Source: Uloborus plumipes (lineage: Eukaryota; Arthropoda; Arachnida; Araneae; Uloboridae). Taken from it: 64,000 bases of DNA. This document shows, piece by piece, positions 1-11,054 of this stretch (within the stretch, counting starts at the first letter, position 1; every line of letters starts with the position of its first letter). The DNA lies in the NCBI GenBank assembly GCA_038373865.1, contig JAXGGA010002916.1, forward strand, positions 48,129 to 112,128, written 5' to 3'. Made by a program: the position numbers and the translations under genes. The notes beneath the pieces are model-generated. The model had not been told where the DNA came from. It saw nothing but the letters and a program-made list of their open reading frames with translations, and made no database searches.

Positions 1-86
1 ACTTTTCATCCGATGTATAAAAGATTATTCATTTTTTGCCAGTACATTTTTTTTTCTCTCTGTCAAATGTGATTTTTTTTTTTAAA

Positions 87-601
87 CCCATTAATGCCTG
101 ACATTTTTTTCCAAGGATACTTTGTATACGGGTTACAAACAGTGTTTAATCGGCAGGAAAAATGATAAAAAAAAATATTATGTAAAAAATAATTGTTTTA
201 TTAAGGAAAGAAAAATCGTGCTTTAAAAGTTACGATAGACCCCAGAGAGTACATACTTTTTTCACTAAATTTTTTTCTGCCTACGATATAATATTCAAAA
301 AGACATTTTATAAGAAGAAATAAAATCAGCAATTAACATAAACTAGGAAGCTGGGAATAACTTTGAAAACTTAGCTTTTTTTTTTCTTGAGATTGTGAAC
401 GATGTACTTTTTGATAAAGATCATACTAAAACTACTACAGAAACACATTTTACAATGGTTATGTGCTGCAATCGGTTAATAAAGAATTGAAACAATACCA
501 AGGTACTAATTGAACACTATTATTTGGTTAAAATGTTCATTTTGGGGAAATTCAGACCCTTTTTTGGACCGTCCTAAAAAGGGACACTAGGCATTCATGG
601 G
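87..601. mobile_element. piggyBac-like non-autonomous element (515 bp)
   Basis: The left end reads CCCATTAATGCCTG and the reverse complement of the right end reads CCCATGAATGCCTA, so the ends form an imperfect inverted repeat of about 14 bp that starts with CCC. The right end is followed directly by TTAA (602-605). On the left, TTAA occupies 82-85, one base before the CCC. CCC termini at TTAA sites are the hallmark of piggyBac elements. The interior is AT-rich with no transposase frame, so this would be a MITE-like derivative. The superfamily call is an inference from ends and target site only. Confidence 0.55.
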
Positions 602-952
602 TTAATAGAAAACTTTTCGGAAGACAAAGAAAAAACGCGATGCATCCAAATAAGTGATATCGCGAGGCACGATGTAAAGAGGGGATACTATATTTTATAG
701 GATTATAAGATTAAGATTAGTTTGATTCTGTGGTTTGAGTTGATTTTTTTTACAACTAGTTTTATTACATGGAAACTAGCATTATTATATGAAAAGTATA
801 CCGAACTACAGTTTACACACGTGTTAGGATTATGAGAAATCTTTTTTCAATGAAAATGAAAAGTTTTCAACTTCCTGACGCTATGCACAACCTTCACTTG
901 ATGTTAACGTATGCTCATTATTATAGTCAGGAATTCGTTATTGTCCTCCAAA

Positions 953-1455
953 CAGGGGTGCCCACAGGGGGGTTATTATGGTGCATGTTGTGCCATCAAA
1001 ATTTGGGGGGGGGGGGGATTTTTTAATTAATTTATTTATTTAAATAATTTACGGTTTTTAAAAAAACTTATTCATTCATTACTTTTTAAATTTAAGTTAT
1101 TTCTTTATTAATATATTTTTTTTTTTGTGTGCGTGTGTGTGCTTGAAATTTCTGGAAGAGAAAAAAGCGATTCTATTTAAAGCATAATTCGAACTTTTAA
1201 AAAATAAATTAAAAAAAAGTAATAGTAATAATTTAAATAAATATTATTTAACAAAATAAATAAATATTATTTAACAAAATAAATAAATAATATAAAAAAT
1301 AAATTAATAATATTAAAAAAAAATAAATAACATTTAAAAAAATAAATAAAATAAAAAAGAGGGGTAAAAAAACACAAGAGGGTTGTGAAAATTTTGGGGG
1401 GGGGGGGGAATTTACGCCATTGAGCTTGGGGGGGGGAGGGGGATGGGCACCCCTG
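953..1455. mobile_element. hAT-like non-autonomous element (503 bp)
   Basis: Both ends carry CAGGGGTGCCCA in inverted orientation (953-964 and 1444-1455). The 8 bp outside, CCTCCAAA at 945-952 and CCTCCCAA at 1456-1463, match at 7 of 8 positions, the duplication length typical of hAT. Further in, both ends have long G runs (about 1006-1017 and 1397-1408), followed by a low-complexity core of A/T with many AAATAA repeats. Apparent frames across the G runs are low-complexity artefacts. No transposase is present. Confidence 0.6.
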
Positions 1456-1675
1456 CCTCCCAAGTCCAGAAAGCAATGATTAAAGTGATCGAGAAATTAT
1501 TTCCTTGAGGTTTGCAAACACCGTGATGTAACATTCTTCTGCGTGCGAAACGTGTAAACATGGGCATGCAACACTTTTGCAAATTTGTATTTTAACAGAG
1601 TTAATTAGAATACTCATTTCCTTTCAAGTGTAAAAGTTTACCTACTCACAACATCTTTCTGAAAAAACATATGTA

Positions 1676-2513
1676 CGGGAATGTGGGGCAAAGTGAAACG
1701 GTAAAACATTTCCCCAGTTTGCAGCACCACCTATCTAGCTATATTTTAACTAAGTTCCTAGACATATAGTTGATTCCTATCAAAAAATAAGTAGCTCCTA
1801 AGATCAATGAAAAAAAGTTATACAAGCCATTTTCAAAATTTGATACCTTTATTCTAATATTCGTGGTTTTTCAAAAATATTTCTTGTTATTATAAAATGA
1901 CAAATTTTTTATAATTATCATTTAAACTTTTCATTGAGTTGATTTTAAATGTTCAATATAATTTGTTAAGTGCACTTGGGGCAAAGTGAATAGTTCTTTT
2001 CGTTTACTTATGCTTTATTTATTAAATCACACACGTATTTCTTCATTTATCAATGTATTTACATTACTTTACTTAATTATTTACTTATTTACTCATTCAT
2101 TAACTCATTTTCTTATTCATTCTCTGTTTTATTCTCTTATTTATTTTTCTCACCATATTAAGTAATTCATTTATTTACTTATTCATTTATTTTTCATTAA
2201 TAATTATCTTCGTTTAGTTACGCATTCATTTGAAGAAAATTACGGTTGATCGTCAAATAGAAAATTTTTCAGAACAGAAATATTTTGTTTTTCCCTTTGC
2301 CCCATGATTTTTTGAGGTGAAAATTTTCTACATTTTTTTGAAAGTACAAAATAACTGTTAAATATGAAAAATAATACTTCAACGAAAGATTTTTTTTTTT
2401 TCAAAATACATTATTCCTTCTTTATGTACAATAATTTTTAGAACAAATTTCCCATTTGCTCCTTTCGAAGCATATAAGTAAACTTAACTATTTCACTTTG
2501 CCCCACATTCCCC
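1676..2513. mobile_element. TA-flanked TIR element (838 bp), Tc1/mariner-type target
   Basis: The ends are inverted copies of about 23 bp containing GGGAATGTGGGGCAAAGTG, each bordered by TA (1674-1675 and 2514-2515). The GGGGCAAAGTGAA core recurs inside at about 1978 and, inverted and shortened, at about 2297. The interior is low-complexity TTTATT/ATTCATT sequence without a reading frame. A TA target and simple TIRs fit a MITE mobilised by a Tc1/mariner-type transposase, but the source family is not identified. A fragment of a relative lies near 19300-19340. Confidence 0.75.
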
Positions 2514-2939
2514 TACTAAAAACTGAGAGGATATTGTGAAATTAAAAATAGTGAGTAATAATAATTATGTGCATGTTTTATATTTCATGCGTTGGTTAAA
2601 ATGTGAAATATTTTCTTAAACGAGTTAGTTACTCTGAGTGTTTTCAGCGTAGGAATTTTTTTTTATAAAAGCCAAATTAAAAGAAATCTAAAATATCCTA
2701 GTTTTAATGTTAACTGTTATTCTTAATCCAGCTGACTGCATGAAATTCTTCTCGAACTGTTTGTATGCGACATGTTCCCCTCTTTTCCAATTAGCTTCAG
2801 AAGCATTTCATAATTAGTTATATTATCTTGATTATCAATGCTTCTTGGCTTTTTTCCTTCCATGCGGATATCAAGTTGAGATACTCGTAGTAAAGGTCCA
2901 AACATTCTCGTTTTTTCAACACATTTTGGTTAGCAATTT

Positions 2940-3085
2940 AACATGGTCCTGTCTGCGGCAATATGCAAATACGCCCCCAGCAGAGGACGACGTATTTCCA
3001 CAGGACTTATAACATTTTACCTCTGGCGTCGGTCAGTTGGACGGTCAGTTGGATAGGACATCCGTCCAGTTTACTCGGCAAGTGA
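2940..3085 (+). other. CpG-rich patch of unknown nature
   Basis: This short stretch is clearly richer in G+C and CpG than its surroundings. It contains a partial tandem repeat of GTCAGTTGGACG and an inverted pair TGGACGG/CCGTCCA near 3045-3075. An ATG at 2943 opens a 39-codon frame with balanced composition ending at a TAG, but nothing in it is recognisable. It could be an exon remnant or part of a repeat. Confidence 0.2.
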
Positions 3086-4079
3086 TGAATATGTTCCTCT
3101 CTAACCAAGTTGGTTCAATTTAGTTTTTGTAATTCTGCATGTAAATATTTAATTTAATATAATATAATAATTTTAAGAATTCAATTAGTTTTTATTTGAC
3201 CAAAAAGATACACAATCGTCAATCCTCAACAGTGCTTTCATTTCAATTTAGTATCTGTTATGTTATAAGTTTTCATTTTTTCACGAGTTTACTTTGTTCC
3301 TGTTACGTTTCTCGAATTGTTCCTAAAAAAATTAGGAGTTTTAGTGCCTTACGATAAGGTGTCTTGTGTGCTTTACTTCAGTAATTTTATTGTTAAATTA
3401 GCAATTGGAATCATACAACAGATTCATATAATACGCATGTTTAGTGCAAAACAATGAATGTATCCTACGTACTGTTTGATATTTTAACGTGCGACCTTCC
3501 ACGAATATGCGCTTGCGTCAAGTTTCTTTTGATTTATCATCATTTTTAAGAGAGATAAAGGAATGTGAGTTTTTTTTTTTTTTGTTTTCTTTTTCGTTGG
3601 ATTCGTTTGTTAGACGTGTTGGTTAGCGTTGATTTTTTTTTTCATTCCAATTCCCTTCCTTATCGGATCTTGGAAAATAAAATAATATTGGACGAAGCAA
3701 AGTGTTGCCACAGTGCATTTTGTTTATCAAGCTGTCACCACTTGTGAAAATAGAACCGTTTAACGGCGCTAGTCGGGGCTTTTGAGATCGGGCAATACCG
3801 TAATGTATATTGACGTGCCATGGAAATGATGATGACATTTAGTGGCTGAATTTATTGGCAGTTCATGTGTTTATGAATACCCCCCCCCCCCATTAAACCA
3901 TTGTATTTTAACTGTTTTAGTGTTCATAATTTTACTATGTTATATATTTTTTTTATTTGTTATCATTGTTCACTTTTAACTCGATTTTTGAGCTCTTATC
4001 TCATGTATCTACAAAACATAAAGGACCATGATAACCATGAAGGATCATAGAATCAAGTGCTTTTGCAATTAAAAAAGGT
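3086..4079. other. gene-free stretch
   Basis: AT-rich DNA with poly-T runs and a C12 run near 3880-3891. Two overlapping frames of 60 to 70 codons on opposite strands (3565-3838) are poly-T driven and are not supported as genes. Nothing else was recognised. Confidence 0.6.
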
Positions 4080-4560
4080 ATATTTTTTTTTATCTTTACG
4101 TTATAAAAGCTTTAGGTGACACTGTTGCGGACGTTACCGGCAAGCATGATGAGACGTTAAGCTATTGCATGACTGATCATGATTATTCCAAACCTAATTT
4201 TGCACAATGATAGGCACTGCGCACTGCTTATCTTTTTAGTTTATTATTTGAGTGATTTTATTAAATTAATAAAAATCTTTTTTTTTTTTTTTTTTCATGA
4301 CGATAAGATACAAACTTGAAACCATACTGCAAGGTTATATGACACGTGGATTTAATGCAAAACAACGAGCTATAGTTCTTTTTATCCAGGTGTTATGAAG
4401 AGCTTTAGGCATAAGATTACTTTTGCGCACCGAACCCACAAGCATAATGAGACGTTAAGTTATTGCATGATAAAATCTTGATTTCTTAAAGCAGTTTTTC
4501 ACCATGATAAGCTCCGTGTATCCTTTAACTCTTTAGTTTATTTCATTTCAGAAATTTCTT
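4080..4560 (+). repeat. diverged direct duplication, about 300-bp spacing
   Basis: The segment around 4137-4260 and the one around 4435-4560 share a diverged order of words: an AAGCAT..TGAGACGTTAAG block, then TATTGCATGA, then a CA..ATGATAGGC/AAGC block, then TTTAGTTTATT. Identity is patchy, so this is an old duplication or two units of a decayed repeat. Confidence 0.5.
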
Positions 4561-4699
4561 ATGATCTTTTTTCACTTAAATTAATGTTAGTGATATTCCT
4601 ACAATCAGTGTCTATTGGAGTTTTTTCATAATAGGGAGGTTATTGCTATAATTTTCATCTCGTCTGTTACGATTTAATACTTCAAAAGGAAATAATAGT

Positions 4700-4880
4700 A
4701 ATGATAATAAATAAGTAAATGATAAGTAAATAAATAAATAAATAAATATAAATAAATAAATAAAAATGAATAAATAAAAATAAATAAATAAAAATAAATA
4801 ATAAAAATAAATAAATAAATAAAAATAAATAATAAAAATAAATAAATAAATTAAATAAATAAAAATAAATAAATAAAAAC
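4700..4880 (+). repeat. AAAT/AATAAATA low-complexity tract
   Basis: About 180 bp of nearly pure AAATAAAT-type repeats with occasional AAAAAT variants. Confidence 0.95.
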
Positions 4881-4964
4881 TTCTGATGTTCTGATGATAA
4901 TCTTAAAATAGAGGAGACAGTACAGCTAGCTATTTAGGTTAATTTTGAGAACTTCGAATCTACT

Positions 4965-5420
4965 TTGAGCCACTTAAATTTTTTCAAACAATTCGCCATC
5001 ATTCGAGTTGTTAACCTCATTAGCTTATTTCAGCACCTTGTTATTACTCTTAGCTGCGGACCACATGTTGTTTTTAAAATTTTAGTGGATTTTATAAGTC
5101 GAGTTGCCCGTTTATACTCAAAAAATTTTTGCACAACAAAGGGTTTTAAATTGGCAAATGGATTGCTAGTTTAAAACTCTAGCAAAATAATCATCTTTAA
5201 TTTTTAAAACATCATCCGGCAACAAACTTCAAGAAGCAAAAAAAAAATTCGAATTTTCTGTTTCTTTTATTGATAAAACAATTTGTCAAAACTCATTAGC
5301 ATATTTCAGCTTCTTGAAATTGCTCTCAGCTGCAGAAATACTGTTGTTTTTATGTTTTGTGTGTTTTTTAGTTTTGAGTTGAGTTTCCTATTTACACTTT
5401 AAAACATGTTCCGTAAAAAT
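4965..5420 (+). repeat. diverged direct duplication, about 273-bp spacing
   Basis: The two halves share CTCATTAGC.TATTTCAGC followed by a CTT, a TCTTAGCTGC/TCTCAGCTGC block and TGTTGTTTTTA (first copy from about 5018, second from about 5291). Both continue into a GAGTTG..CC..TTTA.ACT block. A 69-codon frame in the first copy is not preserved in the second, which argues against a gene. Confidence 0.5.
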
Positions 5421-5916
5421 AAGGATATTAAATGCGCAACCGAGTGCTTTCAAAAACTAGTGGGCAGAATAATAAACTTCCGTTGTTGAAGTATTTTTTC
5501 CCCTCTTTGTTAAGTTTTGTTTCTAGTCCGTTATTTTGAGACCCGTTACTGTACCGCTTGTTACTCCGTTATGCACAGCAAGTCCTGTTACCATTTTAAA
5601 TATGTAAATATGTTAGTGTACAGGTTATTTTTAAAACGTAGCAGCAAAGATAGAAAAAAAAAAAAAAAAACACTGGAAATTTCCTTTCTTTGAGTGCAAG
5701 GGGTGTAAAATATTATAAAACAGCAATTTTCAAGTCAAATTTTAAGCATTGATTATAACTTTTCAATATTGGTAAACTCCCTGAATTTTTTTTTCAGTAT
5801 TAAAAAAAAATATATTTCAAGAAAAAATAAGTAGATAAAAATTTAACACAAAACTCTGCTTAAAGGAGGAGCATTTTCAGAGACTACATTTTTACGATAA
5901 GAAAATACAAATTGTA

Positions 5917-5917
<1 letters not shown>

Positions 5918-5974
<57 letters not shown>
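5918..5974 (+). repeat. (AT)n microsatellite
   Basis: About 57 bp of uninterrupted AT dinucleotides, followed by TA-rich sequence up to the foldback element that begins at 6029. Confidence 0.97.
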
Positions 5975-5977
<3 letters not shown>

Positions 5978-6028
5978 TCAATATGTATGTAGCATATATC
6001 AATATACTACTATATTACATAGTATATA

Positions 6029-7241
6029 CATTGCGATCCAAAAGTTAAAATAAAATGCAAATATATGAATAAAAAGAAAACTACTCGGCAAAATGCTTTC
6101 AAATTTTTACTGCAGGTAGACAATATGGTCTTAAATACGTGTCTGGAGTTTTTAAAAATATAACTGGAACCAAATTTTGTAAATTACAAAAGACATTTTT
6201 TTTCTCGCTGTTGCAAAAGTTTAGACAAAAGTCAGATTTTATGGCAAATATATGGCATCTTGAAACGTGATTTTGGAGGAAAGGCGGGACTGTTTTCTTC
6301 AACTATGAAGTGCAGAGATTGCTCAGTGAATAATCAAAATCCCAAAATCTCTGTAGTTTTCCTATGAAGAAGATGAGAAAGTTTGGAAACTGAAATTTGA
6401 AAATGAACGTACTTTACCAATATTTTGTTTTTAAATCAGCCCTAGTATGATAGTACATTGTTTTTTACTTCCTGGAGAGCAAATTCAAACATGCATATCT
6501 ATCAAAAAGGCCAAGAAAAGCTGTTTCTTAAGGGTGAAGGAATTGAAAAAACGGTTGAATCAAAAACAGCACGTGACAACATAAGTAGATGACCAACTGA
6601 ATCTAGATGCATAAAAAAAAAAAAAAAAAAGAATTGTGCTTGAACCTTTTCGGGAATAGTTTCCCAAATAAGCTAGTTTTTAATGGGAAAAGCAGCACAT
6701 GTATCATCGTGACTAAAAATGAATGCTACTTTCTCCGCTGAAAATTTTTAATATTTAGATCACCTAGATGGATTATAATTCTATTAGTGTGACTTGAAAA
6801 AAGATTCGATGAGTATATGCTGTGCTGCTTTCACCATTATAATCTGGCTAATTTGGGACACTGTGTCCGAAAAGGCCCACACACAATTCTTTGTTTTTTT
6901 TTGTTGCATCCCGATTCAGTTGTTCATCTACTTATGCTGTTACGTGCTGTTTTTGACTCAAGTTGAAGTTTTGTAGGATGAAGGGGCGAATCGTCAGTTT
7001 GAGCCGTTTTTTCATTATCGATATTTGCCATAAAATCTGACTTTTGTCTGAACTTTTGCAACAGTGAAAAAAAAAGTCTTTTGTAACTTCCAAAATTTGG
7101 TTCCAGTTATATTTTTAAAAACTTCAGACACGTATGTGAAACGATATTGTCTACCTGCAGTAGAAATTTGAAAGCATTTCGCCGAGTAGTTTTCTTTTTC
7201 TTCATATATTTGCATTTTATCTTAACTTTTGCATCGCAGTG
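6029..7241. mobile_element. foldback-type TIR element with TA flanks (1213 bp)
   Basis: The outer arms 6029-6260 and 7010-7241 are inverted copies of each other with few differences, giving TIRs of about 230 bp. The element is bordered by TA (6027-6028 and 7242-7243). The inversion continues inside: about 6540-6632 pairs with 6885-6985, and about 6640-6715 pairs with 6795-6880, around a centre near 6755. The left half has about 270 bp (6262-6530) with no partner. Reading frames inside the arms (for example 6099-6302 and 7015-7215, minus strand) are mirror images of the TIR and are not genes. The TA target suggests Tc1/mariner mobilisation. No catalytic motif was found. Confidence 0.8.
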
Positions 7242-7464
7242 TATAAATTATATAATATATGTCAATATACTACTATTTGTGACGTATTGATATATTGTAG
7301 TATATACCAATATGTAGCAAATTATTTCAAGAGTTTTTGTTCAATGCACCCCCTATTTTTTTGTGGAACAATATTTGAAGATTTTATTTAATCTGTTTTA
7401 AGCGCTTATTAATTTTATTTTTGATGATAGTTCTGCCAAAATTAATTTTAGATGAACAAAGGCT

Positions 7465-7604
7465 CACGTAAGGAATTTCGGTGGACATAAATTTAAGAGC
7501 CATGTCTTACTCAAGAGGCATTCACCGTAACGAAATACTTTCCATGCTTTAGCAACTATTAGTTTCTAATTCGGTGAATGTTTCCATGTCGTGTTGCCAC
7601 TCAA
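7465..7604 (+). repeat. direct repeat, left copy
   Basis: About 140 bp that recur at 8361-8497 with roughly 90 per cent identity, including TCAAGAGGCATTCACCGTAA and CATGTCGTGTTGCCA. A 14-bp hairpin arm pair lies just downstream (7626-7639 and 7643-7656). Confidence 0.85.
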
Positions 7605-7926
7605 TCTGAAGTATATTTACACTAAAAAGAATAAAATTAAAATAATTTTATTCTTTGAACACCATTGATACTACTTTTAAACATAAGTTTTGAAGTCGGC
7701 GCAAAAATTATAGGTAAAATGATTTTTAACTATATTTTGCCAACATTTTTCAGAGAAAGCATGGAAAACTAAGAGCTGAACTACTTAAATATGTGGTTGT
7801 CAATGTAGCGTATGCGAATGTGATTAAAGAATCTGGATTCATTAAAACTTATATTTATAGAATTGTATTTTCGTATGATTCTATTTAGTGTTTTTGCACC
7901 GCCTTTAAAACTGATGCTTAAATGTG

Positions 7927-8330
7927 CAGTGTAAAAAATGAATGTTGTTTTTACAGAATAATACAGTTAATTTTATAGTAATAAACTAAAAATTTCTTAT
8001 TTTACAATAAACTGTAAAATTGCTAATTTTACACTAATAAACTGTAAAATTGCTAATTTTACACTAATAAACTGTAGAATTGCAAAATTTTAGTTTATTA
8101 CGTGCATTTTACAGTTTTATACTAGAACCTCGGCTGCCAGTGTTATACTATTGTTTTTGCAGCATAATATTGCTAAATTTTACGGCAATAAACTGTAAAA
8201 CTTCTAACTTTACAGTTATAAACTGTAAAATTTGCTAGTTTTAGTTTATTACTGTGCATTTTATAGTTTTAAATTGGAACCTCGGCTGCCAGTATTATAC
8301 TGTAAAAACAACAGTTCCTTTTTTGCAGTG
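7927..8330 (+). mobile_element. dimeric palindromic MITE-like repeat, copy A
   Basis: One of six copies in the window. The ends are inverted: CAGTGTAAAAAATG on the left and TTTTTTGCAGTG on the right, each followed inward by a TGTTGTTTTTACAG box. The body is built from TAAACTGTAAAATTGC and its complement in alternation. The box AACCTCGGCTGCCAGT occurs twice about 150 bp apart (about 8127 and 8280), so the element is a head-to-tail dimer. There is no coding capacity. Confidence 0.85.
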
Positions 8331-8360
8331 TAGTATCGATAATGTTCAAAGAATAAAATT

Positions 8361-8497
8361 CATGTAAGAAATTTCGGCGGACATAAATTTAAGAGTCATG
8401 TCTAACTCAAGAGGCATTCACCGTAACGAAATACTTTCCATGCTTTAGCAACTAGTTTCTAATTCGGTAAATGTTTCCATGTCGTGTTGCCATTCAA
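8361..8497 (+). repeat. direct repeat, right copy
   Basis: Second copy of the 7465-7604 repeat. The 28 bp before it (8333-8360) are an inverted match of 7644-7671, so the MITE copy A and its left flank are framed by an inverted pair inside a direct pair. This looks like a duplicated host or element segment in which copy A inserted, followed by rearrangement. Confidence 0.85.
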
Positions 8498-8519
8498 AGA
8501 TTGCATAAATGTGGTAAAA

Positions 8520-8790
8520 CGGCAACTCTGCTCTCGAGCACCTACCTACAAGCGGGGAAATCGCTGGGTCGGAAGACGGCGACATTCTTTCGTGACGTCA
8601 CATTGTTGGCATGCTCTTGAGTATTTGGAGGCACCATATGCTCTTCCACTATGTGCCGGCATTTTCTTTTTTTCTGATTTCTTTTCACGCATCTTTTTTT
8701 TTTCTCCCGCTATTTTCATGCATAGCTTAGCTGTAACCTCTGGCTTTTCTAAATCGGCTCTGTGGAGTTGTGAATTGTAGGAGGCAATCT
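8520..8790. promoter_or_regulatory. CpG-rich patch with a CRE palindrome
   Basis: The patch is much richer in CpG than the flanks and contains a perfect TGACGTCA (8593-8600), the consensus site of CREB/ATF bZIP factors. Frames of about 100 codons run on both strands (8484-8780 plus, 8546-8848 minus) but have no recognisable domain and include poly-T or poly-A coded stretches. It could be a promoter or an exon-bearing segment. Orientation cannot be decided. Confidence 0.25.
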
Positions 8791-9132
8791 GGTGATGTGA
8801 TGGAATTAATACATGTTGCCTTCGGGAGAGCTTTGGCCTATTTGGCAATTTAAATCCTATTTATTCCAAAAAAGATGTTTTAGATTAAAGTTCTCCCCTC
8901 AAAACTTAATATTCTGAATATGCTTTTTTTTCATAATTTATTTATTTATTGCTTTGGTATGAAACAAATAAATACTTTTTAATGCTTTATAACGGTTCCT
9001 TTTTATTGCGGATTCATTTAAAATTTTTCTAAGTTCAGTGGCATATTTCACTAAGCTTCACTATATTACTTCTCTGTTACTAATTTATTATTTACTCTAA
9101 ATAACAAGACAATCAAAGCATAACTGCCCCAA

Positions 9133-9739
9133 GGGTCATTCCATAGGAAAATCAACCACGGCCGAAGAAAAGAAGTGAAAAAAGTCAAAAAATGAATAAA
9201 TATATAAGTAAATAAAAATCATACAACACAAGAGGTTAAAAAAATTGAAAAAGTATTGCAATTTTAACTGATATTAGTCATAGTAAATAGTTTGTAGTGT
9301 GTTTACTGCTTGTTATTCGATGGTTACGTTGGTTACGTTAAGCACACTCCATCTTGAGTAAAAGTGACACTTAAGACTAAAAAAATTAAGATTTTATAAA
9401 TGTGTTTTGTGTTTTTAAAAGCCAACTTTCAAATTCAATTTTTCAAATAAATCCTTCAATTTTTAACACTTGCTTAACTTTGAGAAATTTTTGTCTCACA
9501 ACATTAGGATTAATTTTCAGGGTTGCAAAAAGTTACTTTAGTCACGCTGCTATTTTGGTTGAAAAAATATCTACTGTCAGTAATTTTGTTTTAAATTCTT
9601 AGCAAAAATTATACATAGATACCATGTACATTGTAAATCCACCAGCATAACTAAAACATATTTTTTATCCGTTGAGTTACACGTAAAAACAGTTACAAAA
9701 TCAGCTCTGAATGTTACGTTAGTCACTATGGAATGACCC
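9133..9739. mobile_element. GGGTCATTCCAT-type TIR element (607 bp)
   Basis: Perfect 14-bp inverted ends GGGTCATTCCATAG (9133-9146 and 9726-9739). The right end is preceded inward by GTTACGTTAGTCAC, and another GGTTACG pair lies near 9321-9340. A truncated second copy lies at 15088-15367. The layout (GGG.CATTCCAT terminus next to a GTTACG box) matches the larger elements at 32227-34194 and 44199-46407, so it is probably a short non-autonomous relative. No target duplication is clear here. The 66-codon frame at 9402-9602 has no support. Confidence 0.65.
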
Positions 9740-11046
9740 CTATCTTTCAAAAGTTTGAAATTCTATTTTTTGATGTTGTTGCGTGATGGTTGCGCATAAA
9801 AATTAATTACAACTTAGACCAATGTTTGCGTCAAAAACAAAAATTTAAATAATTCAAAAAATAATTTTAAATTGTTGTTATTATTGTTGCTCTTGTTGCT
9901 GATAATTTTTTTTGCATTGTAAGTCACATCTCTATTGGTTATGTAAACCTGATATTGGATGAGTATATTTAAGTCTTAAGTTAAAGTTTAAAAAAGTAAA
10001 ACACTTTTTAAAAAATATATTATTTTGCCGGCAGAAAATTTTAATTGAATTCAAAAATGATCACAAAGAGCTTATTGAACGCTACTTAAGGAAAGCAAAC
10101 TAAATCTAAACTATACTCAGTTACTTTAAAATTGGCGTATCAAGATTAGAAATTTTGCGTCTTCTCCATGGAAACCGTACGAAAGAAAACAGCTCCACTC
10201 TTTTTTTTATGCACTGCAGTTGAAACATTCCATTTATTTTATGTTTATGGAATTAGGCTTAAGCTTTTTTTTTATTTATATCCTCATGTCTCAGTTATTT
10301 CTCAACGTTTTCTAACAAATCTAGTCATACATTAATACGGCAAAAATTTCTAAGAAAATGTTGTGCTTTATTAACGTGAATTTTTCAATAGAGTAATAGT
10401 TTACATACAAAGCAATTTTAACCGTTTGTATTTAACCATTGTTGCAAAACCTAAATGGGGGAAAAGTCCATAGTGCCGTAACTATGACAACCATCAGGGG
10501 AAAAGTACGGAGTGTGGGAAATTAATTTTTCTTTGAGCCGTCTCCTTTCGTTACACGGGGTATAAAACAGGTTACTTGTGACTTGATCCCTCATATTACT
10601 TACAGGATTGTTTTCAAAAATAAGTGAATCCAAAATTATCTTTTTTTGAGTAAGCAGGTAAACACCGTAAAAAGAATTGAGTGAAATTCCTGCAAAATTA
10701 TGGGAAGCTAGTGTTCCTAGATTCTGCCAGTAGCATACCTCCCGAAAACGGGAAAATTTCCGCTAAAAGTCAGTCGCCTTCCTAACTTTAACCTGGAATC
10801 TCCCTGCAGAGTTCAGAAACGTTCTCAATAAAAGCGAGTAACGTTTTTTGAATGAGTAAGGAACCTTCAAAGAAAACTGAGATATGTTTCCGGTGAAGGT
10901 TTGTTGCATAATCTTGATTTTCCTGGAAAGCTGCTGAGGTATTTTAGCTAATGTGACCGAGGCTAATGCAGAATTGCAAGCAAGTAGCGAACTGCTTATT
11001 TGCCTACGATTCTATCTAAGTATCAGAGCTAGTGCCCAGAGACAGC
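9740..11046. other. gene-free stretch
   Basis: AT-rich sequence without recognisable genes or repeats. A minus-strand frame of 60 codons at 10451-10633 has no recognisable content. Confidence 0.6.
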
Positions 11047-11054
11047 ATTGCTTC

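Noticed and set aside
1248..1476. Proline-rich minus-strand frames
   Set aside because: They are translations of G runs and AAATAA low-complexity sequence inside a hAT-like element.
8546..8848. 100-codon minus-strand frame in the CpG-rich patch
   Set aside because: A 98-codon frame overlaps on the other strand, the Lys/Glu run is poly-T derived, and no domain is visible.
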